A stretch of 64,000 nucleotides of DNA from Streptomyces sp. 2114.4 (GTDB taxonomy: Bacteria > Actinomycetota > Actinomycetes > Streptomycetales > Streptomycetaceae), in assembly GCF_900187385.1 (NCBI RefSeq), contig NZ_FYEY01000001.1:1612001-1676000 (forward strand). Direction: 5' to 3'. Positions within the stretch are counted from its first letter, which is position 1. Each line of letters begins with the position of its first letter. Below, piece after piece: positions 9,101-16,000 of this stretch. The notes under the pieces were generated by a model. That model did no database searches. It was not told where the DNA came from and was given only the letters and a program-made list of their open reading frames with translations. A program made the position numbers and the translations under genes.

Positions 9101-9886
9101 GTCCTTGAGCCAGCGCTCGCCGCTGTCCCAGGACTCGGGCCGGTGCCGGTCCACCGGCACCAGGCGGCGGGCGGAGTCCAGGACGTCGGCGACCGGCCCC
9201 TGACCGGGATCGGCATAGCGGACCGCGTTGGTCAGCACGGCGCGGACGCCCTGGTCGACGGCGAAGCCGAGGGTGCGGGCGGCCAGCCGCGGGGAGCCGG
9301 GGCCGCTGCCGGGCCGCCCGTGGTCGACGACCTCCAGGCGCAGCGCTTCGCCGTACAGCTCGCGCCAGGGAGCGAGGAGCCGGGCGGCGCGGTCCGGGCG
9401 GCCGGCGGACAGCGCCCGGCCGACCTCGGAGTCCGGCCCGAGCAGCACGGTCAGCCCGTGCGTGGCGGATTCCAGGGCGCTCCACGGGAGGACGGGCCGC
9501 TCGGCCCGGCCGGCGTGGGCGGCGGAGACCAGCCGGCACAGGGCGGCCCAGCCGGCCGCTCCGTCACGGGCCAGGAAGACGGCGCGGGCGGCGGACTCGT
9601 CGAGGAAGGCGCCGCCGCGCACCGGGGCGCGCCGCCGCGCGGTAGCGGTGCCGACGGGGCCCGCCTCGTACTCCGCCACGGCGAGTTCGGCCCCGAACAG
9701 CGGACGGATTCCGGCCTCGGCGGCGGCCTTGGCGAACCGTACGGCCCCGGAGAGCCCGTCCCGGTCGGTCAGCGCGAGGGCATCCATCCCGCGTTCGGCG
9801 GCACGCTCGGCCAGCCGCTCCGGATGGGAGGCGCCATAGCGCAGGGAGAACCCCGAAGCGGTGTGCAGATGCGTGAACCCGGACAT
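6194..9886 (-). CDS. dnaE2: Error-prone DNA polymerase III alpha subunit DnaE2
   Basis: 1230 residues. The ATG (9886) follows AGGAGG at a good distance, and other starts upstream have none. Order: PHP domain at the N-terminus (THLHTASGFSLRYG), C-family palm with the metal-binding PDIDIDVE motif and the RGSGAGSLVNHLLG segment, fingers (FHEQVIELL...GSYGFCKAHAVAFA), helix-hairpin-helix, then an OB fold (ETVLVAGAKAATQTPPIRSG). It makes lesion-bypass DNA under SOS conditions together with ImuB. A LexA-like box lies 85 bp upstream. An acidic/Gly-rich stretch near the C-terminus and a repeat-derived insert (see 6649-6683) are unusual. No imuA gene is nearby. Confidence 0.93.
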   Translation of the reverse strand: MSGFTHLHTASGFSLRYGASHPERLAERAAERGMDALALTDRDGLSGAVRFAKAAAEAGIRPLFGAELAVAEYEAGPVGTATARRRAPVRGGAFLDESAARAVFLARDGAAGWAALCRLVSAAHAGRAERPVLPWSALESATHGLTVLLGPDSEVGRALSAGRPDRAARLLAPWRELYGEALRLEVVDHGRPGSGPGSPRLAARTLGFAVDQGVRAVLTNAVRYADPGQGPVADVLDSARRLVPVDRHRPESWDSGERWLKDAATMRHTAERIAEAAGFRRGLAHRLLTMTEETAGACLVDPQDDIGLGRVHFPEPRLVGAGHRTAARVLRSRCAAGMVLRGYDRDRGRWARLDDELRTIERLGYPSYFLTVAQVVDDIREMGIRVAARGSGAGSLVNHLLGIAHADPVEHGLLMERFLSERRAALPDIDIDVESARRLEVYRAIFDRFGAERVATVSMPETYRVRHAVRDVGAALGMDPAQVDRLAKAFPHIRARDARAALAELPELRGVREAGDERLWQLVEALDALPRGIAMHPCGVLLSDATLLDRTPVVPTSTEVPHAGGGEAGPPAMSPLAMSQFDKEDVEDLGLLKLDVLGVRMQSAMAHAVAEIGRATGHRIDLDDPAQVPPGDRATYDLIRSTETLGCFQIESPGQRDLVGRLQPATFHDLVVDISLFRPGPVAADMVRPFIEARHGRRPVRYPHPDLEEPLRETYGVVVFHEQVIELLRIMTGCARDEADEKRRALSHPELQGRLRAWFARCAERRGYPPDVIARTWEIVEAFGSYGFCKAHAVAFAVPTYQSAWLKAHHPAAFYAGLLTHDPGMYPKRLLLADARRRGVPVLPLDVNRSAVAHRIELVSGSEGSRDALWGLRLAFCDVHGMSEAEARRIAAGQPYHSLQDLWQRARPSRPVAERLARVGALDAFGANRRDLLLYLAELHRHGRQTSGGQLTLPSGALDGAGAQRAAPADQVEPAGLPDLSDVERLSAELGVLGMDTSRHLMADHRDFLAELGALPARLLRGARHGETVLVAGAKAATQTPPIRSGRRVIFTTLDDSTGLVDCAFFDDPPGPGGPGGTPTPLAACAHTVFHSWLLLVRGTVQRRGPRSLSVVGAAAWNLAELAELRREGGLEAVAARLATGPEKPEGQEGQDEPAAGTDDGRGGADDGAGKGPGEGHGPGRESVPADAAPGRTIRLETGYELHPWADLQPAGERAATGRKLWHSSPGSAG
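6649..6683. repeat. GC-rich palindromic repeat inside dnaE2
   Basis: A segment beginning GTGGGGGTACCTCCCGGG and ending GGGCCCGGGGGA, able to fold on itself. It is read through in frame as a Pro/Gly-rich stretch (PPGPGGPGGTPTPLAA) between the OB-fold strands. It looks like one of the short palindromic elements scattered through Streptomyces genomes. Confidence 0.55.
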
Positions 9887-9970
9887 CCGCACCTCCTGCA
9901 CCTCACCCGCCCCCGGCTGACCTTGCATCTCTCGTGTCCCTCGCTCCTCCCCTCCACCATAACCCGCCCA

Positions 9971-9986
9971 TCGAACATTCGTACGA
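9971..9986 (-). promoter_or_regulatory. LexA (SOS) box upstream of dnaE2-imuB
   Basis: TCGAAC-ATTC-GTACGA matches the actinobacterial LexA consensus TCGAAC-N4-GTTCGA with a single mismatch. On the minus strand it sits immediately before a TTATGG that could be the -10 element, 85 bp from the dnaE2 start. This predicts DNA-damage induction of dnaE2 and the coupled imuB-like gene. Confidence 0.75.
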
Positions 9987-10036
9987 ACACGCACCCCGGG
10001 GGCCGCCTCCGCCCTCCACCGATCAGCCCCACCCGC

Positions 10037-10144
10037 TCCCTCGTGGCGGACCACCGCAACGACACCTGGGGCGCAATGCGCACCCGCCTGCACTTCACGG
10101 TGGAGGACGGAAAGGTGAGCCGGTTCGAAACGGGGCAGGCGTGA
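10037..10144 (+). pseudogene. C-terminal fragment of an NTF2/SnoaL-like protein
   Basis: An open segment ends in MRTRLHFTVEDGKVSRFETGQA and a TGA at 10142-10144. This looks like the last strand of a SnoaL/NTF2-fold protein. No plausible start or N-terminal fold precedes it; upstream is the dnaE2 promoter. It is probably a remnant. The assignment rests on the look of one strand, so it is uncertain. Confidence 0.35.
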
Positions 10145-10310
10145 CGCCCGGCGGGACGCAGGGGCCCGCGCTCCCGCACGTCACCGGAGTCGATCTGCGA
10201 CACTGGTAGAAACATGCCTGCACAAGCAGGCGTTGACGTCATCAGCGTCACGGCTCCGCGGAAATCAGCGGCATGACGGCCGGATCTCACCCTCACGTGG
10301 GAGGTATCCG

Positions 10311-10526
10311 ATGCCCTTCATCGACATCAAGGTGATCGCAGGGGTCTTCACCCCCGAAGAGAAGCAGAAGATGGTCGAAGATGTCTCCGAGGCGTTGATC
10401 GCCATCGAAGGCGAGGCACTGCGACCGGTGACACATGTCGTGGTCACCGAAACGCCCAGCGGCGCATGGGCCATCGGCGGTAAGGCCCTGACGGCCGAAG
10501 ACGTCCAGGCCAAGAGGGCCGGCTAG
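10311..10526 (+). CDS. 4-oxalocrotonate tautomerase family protein
   Basis: 71 residues, the normal size for this family. After removal of Met the catalytic Pro is the N-terminal residue (PFIDIKVIAGVF). TPEEKQKMVEDVSEAL is the long helix, and VTHVVVTETPSGAWAIGGKAL the second beta unit. Oligomeric tautomerases of this type act on 2-hydroxymuconate or related enols; here the substrate is unknown. The ATG follows GGGAGGT at about 6 nt. A small hairpin GCCTGC-ACAA-GCAGGC (10216-10231) and a TGACGTCA palindrome (10234-10241) lie in its upstream region and may be regulatory. Confidence 0.88.
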   Translation: MPFIDIKVIAGVFTPEEKQKMVEDVSEALIAIEGEALRPVTHVVVTETPSGAWAIGGKALTAEDVQAKRAG

Positions 10527-10546
10527 CCCGGGCGGCATCCACTGGA

Positions 10547-10618
10547 CCGAAGAGCACAGTGCCCGTCACGCCGAAGAGCACCGTGCTCGTCACGCCGAAG
10601 AGCACGGTGCCCCTCGCG
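10547..10618. repeat. 24-bp tandem repeat, three copies, each carrying a small palindrome
   Basis: CCGAAGAGCAC starts at 10547, 10571 and 10595, an exact 24-nt period. Each unit contains GAGCAC-N-GTGC(C/T)C, which can fold. It lies between the convergent tautomerase and SDR genes and could act as a multi-hairpin terminator. Confidence 0.8.
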
Positions 10619-10667
10619 TGATCACACCTTCCGTACGGTGACGCCGGCCCGCCCGCCGCCCCAGCGC

Positions 10668-11438
10668 TCACATATGCGTGCCGCCGTCGATCCGGATCTC
10701 CGTGCCGGTGATGAACGCGCCGTCCTGTGAGGCGAGCATCGCGATGACGCCCGCGACCGTGTCCGGGCTGGCGAATCCCTCGCCGAGGGCCGGGGTGAGC
10801 TTGTCGAACAGGCTCGTATCGGCGTCCTCGGGCAGGCCCGGGACGCCGCCGCTGGTCATGCCGCTGGCGATGGAACCGGGCGCCACGCAGACCGCGCGCA
10901 GCCCCTGCTTGCCGTACTCGGCGGCGATGGCGTGCGTCATGGACTGGATGCCGCCCTTGCTCGCCGCGTACGCCGACATGTACGGGTGCGCGAACGCGGC
11001 GGAGGTGGAGCTGAAGTTGACCACGACCGGCGCGCGGCCTTCCAGGAGCGCGGGCAGCGATTCGCGGATCATCAGGAACGTGCCGGTCAGGTTGATCGAG
11101 ATGACCTGCTGGAAGTCGGCCAGGGTGGTCTCGTGGGTGTGCGAGGCACGCAGGATGCCGGCCGCGTTGACCAGGACGTCCAGGCCACCGAGGCCGGCCG
11201 CCGCGGCGGGGACGGCGGCGCGGACCGCCGCCTCGTCGGCGATGTCCAGCACCGTGGTCTCCAGCCGGCCGGCGACGCCGTCCGCGGCCGCACGGTCGGC
11301 GGTGGCCCGCAGACCCGCCGCGTCGATGTCCGCCGCCACCACCCGGCCGCCCTCGGCGAGGATCCGGTGGACGGTGGCCCGGCCGATGCCCGAGCCGGCT
11401 CCGGTGATCAGGGTGCGGCGGCCGTCAAAGCGGTTCAT
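10668..11438 (-). CDS. Short-chain dehydrogenase/reductase
   Basis: 256 residues, classical SDR length. The cofactor motif is TGAGSGIG (residues ~12-19), followed by DxD-type AADIDAAG, which favours NAD(H). NAAG is present, and the catalytic Ser-Tyr-Lys are in NFSSTSAAFAHPYMSAYAASKGG (YxxxK). The C-terminal GTEIRIDGGTHM is typical. The ATG at 11438 has only a weak ribosome site; reading further upstream enters low-complexity sequence. It is divergent from a TetR gene with shared inverted repeats between them, so it is probably the repressor's target. The substrate cannot be inferred. Confidence 0.88.
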   Translation of the reverse strand: MNRFDGRRTLITGAGSGIGRATVHRILAEGGRVVAADIDAAGLRATADRAAADGVAGRLETTVLDIADEAAVRAAVPAAAAGLGGLDVLVNAAGILRASHTHETTLADFQQVISINLTGTFLMIRESLPALLEGRAPVVVNFSSTSAAFAHPYMSAYAASKGGIQSMTHAIAAEYGKQGLRAVCVAPGSIASGMTSGGVPGLPEDADTSLFDKLTPALGEGFASPDTVAGVIAMLASQDGAFITGTEIRIDGGTHM

Positions 11439-11535
11439 GGTCCGGTTCCGTTCTCGATGTGCGTTGGCGCGGTGATGCGCTGGCGCGTTGGCTCGCTCGC
11501 GCGCTGGTGTGCTGGTGCGTCGGCACGTCGGCGCA

Positions 11536-11571
11536 TTGGCACAGTACGTCTGACTGGCACATCGTGCCAAT
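11536..11571. promoter_or_regulatory. Inverted repeats between SDR and TetR genes, probable TetR operator
   Basis: TGGCAC-ATC-GTGCCA (11555-11569) is a tight palindrome. TTGGCAC (11536-11542) and GTGCCAA (11564-11570) form a second, wider pair. They lie between divergent genes, 47 bp before the TetR start. Confidence 0.6.
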
Positions 11572-11617
11572 CACGCGTTACGTGCCACTACGGCGCGAAG
11601 TTCCGTAGGCTGACGCC

Positions 11618-12301
11618 ATGCCGACCCCGCCCCGCCCGGCCCCGCTCCCCCGCACCTCGCTCACCGAACGACGCAAGGCCGAGACCCAGCTGGAGATCGC
11701 CCGTACCGCGGCGGCGCTCTTCGCCGAGCGCGGCACCGCCGTCACCGCCGACGACATCGCACGCGCCTCGGGAGTCGCGCTGCGCACCTTCTACCGCTAC
11801 TTCCGCACCAAGGAGGAGGCGGTGAGGCCGCTGCTCGCCGACGGGGTGCGGCAGTGGACCGACGAGTTGGCCGCCGCACCGGCCGGGCCGGGCGCACCTC
11901 CCGTACGCGAGGTGCTGGAGCGGTCGGCCCGCCGGTCGCTGACCCCCGCCGACGAACCGGCCGCGGAGGCGCTGCGCTGGACCCGCGGGCTGCTGCGGGC
12001 GATGCCGGACGATCCCGCGCTGCGTGCGGTCTGGCACCGGGTCCACCACGACGCCGAGGAGGCACTGGTGCCGCTCCTGGCGCGGCTGACCGGCGCGGGA
12101 GGGCTGGAGGTGCGGCTGGCCGCGGCCGCCGCGAATACCGCGATGCGGGTCGCGGTGGAGGAGTGGGCGGCGGGGGACGGGGCGCCGGACGGCCCGCGGG
12201 GGCCCGGCAAGCTGGTGGTGCGGTGCCTGCGGGCGCTGACGGCCGGGCTGCCGCAGCTCGACGGGGCGCACGACCGGGAACACCGGCCGCCGGCCGGGTA
12301 A
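11618..12301 (+). CDS. TetR-family regulator, probable repressor of the divergent SDR gene
   Basis: 227 residues. The helix-turn-helix ETQLEIARTAAALFAERGTAVTADDIARASGVALRTFYRYFRTKEEAV (~20-70) is a clear TetR_N domain with the TFYRYF recognition helix. The C-terminal part resembles the actinobacterial MftR/TetR_C group (RWTRGLLRAMPDDPALRAVW). The ATG has only a poor ribosome site. Divergence from the SDR gene with palindromes in between is the usual local-repressor arrangement. Confidence 0.85.
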   Translation: MPTPPRPAPLPRTSLTERRKAETQLEIARTAAALFAERGTAVTADDIARASGVALRTFYRYFRTKEEAVRPLLADGVRQWTDELAAAPAGPGAPPVREVLERSARRSLTPADEPAAEALRWTRGLLRAMPDDPALRAVWHRVHHDAEEALVPLLARLTGAGGLEVRLAAAAANTAMRVAVEEWAAGDGAPDGPRGPGKLVVRCLRALTAGLPQLDGAHDREHRPPAG

Positions 12302-12339
12302 GCCGAGCCGGCGATGGCCGGTTCTTACCTCAGTGGGCA

Positions 12340-12356
12340 CTCCGGGCGACCCGGAG
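12340..12356 (+). terminator. Small hairpin after the TetR gene
   Basis: CTCCGGG-CGA-CCCGGAG, 7-bp perfect stem, 39 bases after the TetR stop. Confidence 0.5.
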
Positions 12357-12671
12357 GGCGCCTCAGGCCCCCCTCTTCGGCCAATCGCCGGAGATCGAAA
12401 CCCGCCCGAACGGCCGGTCGGCGGCCGGATCCCTTCCTTCCGGGTATGGGTGACCTTTGCCAGGGGCATGACCGGCACCGCATCCGCACTGGCCGAGCCC
12501 GCCTTTCCTTCGCGCGACCCGCACCACCTCCGGTTACGTTCGCGCCATTACTCTCAGCTTTCACCTAATGACTAAAAGCGATCGCCTTATGCCCACTCAA
12601 GATGCTTTCGGGATGCGGTTGGGCCAGACTCCCGTCCGGTATCTGCACCTTCGAGCAAGGGAGTGTTCGTC
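12357..12671 (+). other. Non-coding upstream region of the protease-inhibitor gene
   Basis: No gene-like frame. Around 12530-12600 the base composition is less GC-rich than the surroundings (TTACTCTCAGCTTTCACC, ATGACTAAAAGCGATC), as expected of a promoter region. A promoter could not be placed with confidence. Confidence 0.4.
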
Positions 12672-13109
12672 ATGCGGTACATCACTGGGGCGGTCGCGCT
12701 CGGCGCGGCACTGGTCCTGGGCACGCTGGCCACCACCGCACAGGCCGCCGCACCGGCGCAGCCGTCGCGGACCGGTGGTCTGTACGCCCCGACGGAACTG
12801 GTGCTGACGGTGGGCCAGGGCGAAAGCCGTGCGACCGCCACGGTGCAGCGCGCCGTGACGCTCAGCTGTATGCCCGGGGCCAGGGGCAGCCACCCCGACC
12901 CGAAGGCCGCCTGCACCCAGCTGCGGGCGGTGGCCGGTGACTTCAACGCGATAACCGGCGCCTCCTCGGAGCGCCTGTGCACCAAGGAGTGGAACCCCTT
13001 CGTGGTCACCGCGGACGGCGTGTGGCAGGGCAAGCGGGTCTCGTACAGCCACACCTTCGCCAACCCCTGCGCGATGCGCAACGACAGCGACGTGGTCTTC
13101 GCGTTCTGA
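12672..13109 (+). CDS. Subtilisin-inhibitor-like protein (SSI family, P1 Lys)
   Basis: 145 residues with a signal peptide (cut near AQA, residues 23-25). ATG 12672 follows AAGGGAG at 8 nt; a GTG nine bases upstream is less likely. It is a secreted tight-binding inhibitor of subtilisin- and trypsin-like proteases. Cys66/Cys81 and Cys103/Cys133 occupy the positions of the two SSI disulfides. The reactive loop reads RLCTKEWNP, placing Lys105 at P1 where SSI itself has Met, so trypsin-like enzymes should be bound well. The C-terminal [10 protein letters not shown]...VVFAF matches the family closely. It faces two secreted serine proteases. Confidence 0.95.
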   Translation: MRYITGAVALGAALVLGTLATTAQAAAPAQPSRTGGLYAPTELVLTVGQGESRATATVQRAVTLSCMPGARGSHPDPKAACTQLRAVAGDFNAITGASSERLCTKEWNPFVVTADGVWQGKRVSYSHTFANPCAMRNDSDVVFAF

Positions 13110-13143
13110 GCCGATCCGATCTGAGCTCGGCTGAGCTGCTTCA

Positions 13144-13178
13144 GATCCCCGGGCACCGGAGGGTGGTGCCCGGGGATC
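13144..13178. terminator. Perfect 14-bp terminator hairpin between inhibitor and protease
   Basis: GATCCCCGGGCACC (13144-13157), 7-nt loop, then its exact complement (13165-13178). It lies 35 bases after the inhibitor stop and downstream of the convergent protease, so it can work on both strands. Confidence 0.85.
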
Positions 13179-13297
13179 GTCGTGTGCGGCGGGCACCGGG
13201 GGCCGGCGCCCGCCCCCGGAAGCCGAAGCATCCGGGAGCCGGTGCCGTGCGCCAGGAGCGGTGCCGTGCGCCGGGAGGGTGCGCTGCCGCGCGGAGG

Positions 13298-14374
13298 TCA
13301 GCCGATCTGGGCGCCGTAGGCCTTGAGGGCCTCCGGGACCGGCTGGAAGAAGGTTTCGCCACCCTTGGAGCAGTCGCCGCTGCCGCCGGAGGTGAGGCCG
13401 ATCGCGGCATCGCCGTCGAAGAGCGCGCCACCGCTGTCACCGGGCTCGGCGCAGACATCGGTCTGGATCAGGCCCTCGACCGTGCCCTCCTGGTAGTTGA
13501 CGCTGGCGTTCAGCGCCTTGACGGTGCCGTCGTGGACCTGGGTGGTGCTGCCGCTGCGCTGCACCTTCTCGCCGACGGTGGCCTCCGCGGCCTTGGTGAT
13601 CTTCTGCGTGCTGCCGTTGTAGAGGTCGACCTCGCTGGGGTGCGGGGTGTCACCTGTGTACTTGGCGAGGGAGAAGTCGTCGCCCGGGAACTTGGAGTCC
13701 TCGGTGGTCGCGATCGCCGAGCCGCCCTGCTTGTCGGACCAGCTCTTGATCTCGTTGCCGCAGTGGCCGGCCGTCAGGAAGTACGGCTTGCCGTCCTTGA
13801 CGACGTTGAAGCCGAGCGAGCAGCGGGCCCCGCTCCCCCAGATCGCGTCGCCGCCACCGATGAAGGGGGTGAACTCGCCCTTGCTGTGGCGCACCTCGAC
13901 CTTGTCACCGAGGGCCTTGGCGACCTTGGTGAGCCGGTCCAGCTTGGTGCCCTTGACCGTGCGGTCGGCGGTGACCACGACCTTGTTGCTCTGCGGGTCG
14001 ATGCCCCAGGACGTGCCGGGGATGGTCGCCTTCGACTTCAGCGTCCGCCGGGCCGAGTCGAGCTGGGCGAAGGTGTGCTTGACGAGTCTGGCTTCCGCCC
14101 CCTTCGCCCGCACGGCCCGGGCCTGGGCCTTGTTCACCACATTGACGACCAGCTTCTTGGCCTTGGCGTCGTAGAAGGAACCGGCCGTGTCCGTCTTGAG
14201 GTGGGAGGCGAGGGCCGACGCCGCGGTGGAGGTCAGCTTGGCGAGCGCGGGGGTGCGCGCGGGGGCCGTGGACGCGTTGGCGTTGGCGAGGGTGACAGTG
14301 GCGGTGGCGGCGAGCGCAAGGGCTCCGGCACCTGCGACGATGACACGCCGGTTGGGTATGCGACGGTGCTTCAA
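13298..14374 (-). CDS. Secreted S1-family (streptogrisin-type) serine protease with pro-domain
   Basis: 358 residues. A TTG start at 14374 follows GGAGG at 7 nt; no ATG/GTG start with a ribosome site is in frame. A signal peptide (to ~ANA, residue 34) and an alpha-lytic-type pro-region (~40-171) precede the mature enzyme beginning IGGGDAIW (172). The triad is His204 (LTAGHC), Asp233 (GDDFSLAKY) and Ser314 ([12 protein letters not shown]). Cys185/Cys205 and Cys308/Cys335 match streptogrisin disulfides. It is exported as a zymogen and self-cleaved. It faces the inhibitor gene across a shared terminator. Confidence 0.93.
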   Translation of the reverse strand: MKHRRIPNRRVIVAGAGALALAATATVTLANANASTAPARTPALAKLTSTAASALASHLKTDTAGSFYDAKAKKLVVNVVNKAQARAVRAKGAEARLVKHTFAQLDSARRTLKSKATIPGTSWGIDPQSNKVVVTADRTVKGTKLDRLTKVAKALGDKVEVRHSKGEFTPFIGGGDAIWGSGARCSLGFNVVKDGKPYFLTAGHCGNEIKSWSDKQGGSAIATTEDSKFPGDDFSLAKYTGDTPHPSEVDLYNGSTQKITKAAEATVGEKVQRSGSTTQVHDGTVKALNASVNYQEGTVEGLIQTDVCAEPGDSGGALFDGDAAIGLTSGGSGDCSKGGETFFQPVPEALKAYGAQIG

Positions 14375-14798
14375 GTCAGAGCCTCCGTGGGGGGAAGAGC
14401 CCGGAAACCGTGGGGAGTTGTCCGAGCCCGGAGAGTGAGGAGTCAGGGCAGGGACGGCCCGGGGAGCGGATCCCGGGAGGCGCGCCCATGCCCACGTGCG
14501 GAGCCGAGTATCGCCATCCGCCTCACTCGCGCACAAGACCGGGTTCCGGTCTCACATACGGGAGTTCACGATTTCGCCACACGAGGGTCACGCCGGTGTC
14601 CGCATACCTCGACGCCGAGTGCGGACATCAGCAGGCACACCGGGCACCCGGCGGACGGCAACGTGTGAGGACTATAGCTGGCCGGAAAACGGCGGCCGGG
14701 AACCGGCCCCCGTACAGCAGAGAACGCCGTAAGCGACTACATAAGCAGGCATATACGGCGATGAGACGGACATCAGGAACGCAGTTCCCCCTCCACCG
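14375..14798 (-). other. Non-coding region between slipin and protease genes
   Basis: 424 bases with no gene-like frame on either strand. It should hold the protease promoter. Apart from short stretches of lower GC (14690-14760) no clear element was seen. Confidence 0.4.
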
Positions 14799-15734
14799 CT
14801 ACGGCAGTTCCTCGGCGTCCGGAAGGTCCTCCAGCTCCGGGGGTGGCGCGCCCTCCTCGCCGCCCTCCTCGCCGCCCTCGACGGCCGCACCCGAGGTCCC
14901 GGACCGCGCCGGACCATCCGGGCGCCGCCCGGCGGCCCGCTCCGCCTCGGCCGCCACGGTCTGCGCCTGGGCCTGCAGCCCGGAGCGCTCCAGGAACCGC
15001 AGCAGTTCGACCGGGAAAGGCAGGACAAGGGTGGAATTCTTCTCGGCGGCGACCGCCACCACGGTCTGCAGCAGCCGCAGTTGCAGCGCCGCGGGCTGGT
15101 CGGACATCGCCTGGGCCGCCTCGGCCAGCTTCTTGGACGCCTGCAGCTCGGCATCGGCGTTGATCACCCGGGCCCGCCGGTCCCGGGTCGCCTCCGCCTG
15201 GCGGGCCATCGACCGCTTCATCGTCTCCGGCAGCGAGACGTCCTTGATCTCGACCCGGTCGACGGTCACCCCCCAGCCGATGGCCGGGCTGTCCATCATC
15301 AGCTCCAGGCCCTGATTGAGCTTTTCCCGGTTGGACAGCAGGTCGTCCAGTTCGCTCTTGCCGATGATCGACCGCAGTGAGGTCTGGGCCATCTGCGAGA
15401 CCGCGAAACGGTAGTCCTCGACCCGGATGACCGCGTCCGCGGCGTCCACGACCTTGAAATAGACGACCGCGTCGACCCGGACGGTCACGTTGTCCCGGGT
15501 GATGCCCTCCTGGGCGGGCACCGGCATCGTGACGATCTGCATGTTGACCTTGCGCATCCGGTCGATGCCCGGAACGATCATGGTGAACCCCGGCCCGCGC
15601 ACCTGGGAGGCCAGCCGGCCCAGCCGGAGCACCACACCCCGCTCATACTGCTTGACCACCCGCGCCGCGGCCACGAGATAGACGGCCCCCACGGAGGCCA
15701 GCGCCACCCCGGCCGTCACCAGTTCTTCGACCAT
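14799..15734 (-). CDS. Slipin/stomatin-type SPFH (band 7) membrane protein
   Basis: 311 residues. The ATG at 15734 follows AGGGAG at 5 nt. One N-terminal membrane segment (GVALASVGAVYLVAAA) is followed by YERGVVLRLGRLASQVRGPGFTMIVPGIDRMRKV, the stomatin hallmark, and a full SPFH domain with ARQAEATRDRRARVINADAELQASKKL, where the coiled-coil begins. The acidic tail (GGEEGGEEG...) is repeat-like. Slipins organise membrane microdomains and often pair with an NfeD protein; no nfeD is adjacent here. It lies between two proteases but with its own start and spacing. Confidence 0.92.
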   Translation of the reverse strand: MVEELVTAGVALASVGAVYLVAAARVVKQYERGVVLRLGRLASQVRGPGFTMIVPGIDRMRKVNMQIVTMPVPAQEGITRDNVTVRVDAVVYFKVVDAADAVIRVEDYRFAVSQMAQTSLRSIIGKSELDDLLSNREKLNQGLELMMDSPAIGWGVTVDRVEIKDVSLPETMKRSMARQAEATRDRRARVINADAELQASKKLAEAAQAMSDQPAALQLRLLQTVVAVAAEKNSTLVLPFPVELLRFLERSGLQAQAQTVAAEAERAAGRRPDGPARSGTSGAAVEGGEEGGEEGAPPPELEDLPDAEELP

Positions 15735-15846
15735 CACGGCTCCCTGACATGTGCCGCGCGCCGTCCGAATCGCGCTTTTTACTATGGTATGCCCGGCCAG
15801 GGAGGGCGGGCGAGGAAGCCCATGCCAGGCGCTACCGGGCGCGGCC

Positions 15847-15876
15847 GGGCCCCCGTCCACCGGTGGACGGGGGCCC
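15847..15876. terminator. 30-bp perfect palindrome after the SGPB-like protease
   Basis: Two 15-base arms (15847-15861 and 15862-15876) that are exact complements with no spacer. It lies between the end of the SGPB-like gene (16001, leftward) and the slipin start. Termination of the protease transcript is likely; dyad-binding by a regulator is possible. Confidence 0.65.
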
Positions 15877-16000
15877 TTGGGCTGCCGGAGAAGGGTCCGG
15901 TGTGCCGCTGGAACCGGACCCGGCGATCGGTACGGTTGCTGCCCCGCCGTACGGACCCGGTGCGCGCGGGCCGGGCCGTACGGAGGTCAGCCGGCCGGCG

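Noticed and set aside
6146..10144. Plus-strand open frame of over 1300 codons opposite dnaE2
   Set aside because: It mirrors the dnaE2 frame, has no recognisable domain and no ribosome site; long antisense frames are normal at this GC content. Only its last ~35 codons look protein-like and are listed as a remnant.
12977..14668. Plus-strand frame opposite the S1 protease
   Set aside because: Residue make-up is that of an antisense shadow, and the minus strand has a complete protease with triad and ribosome site.
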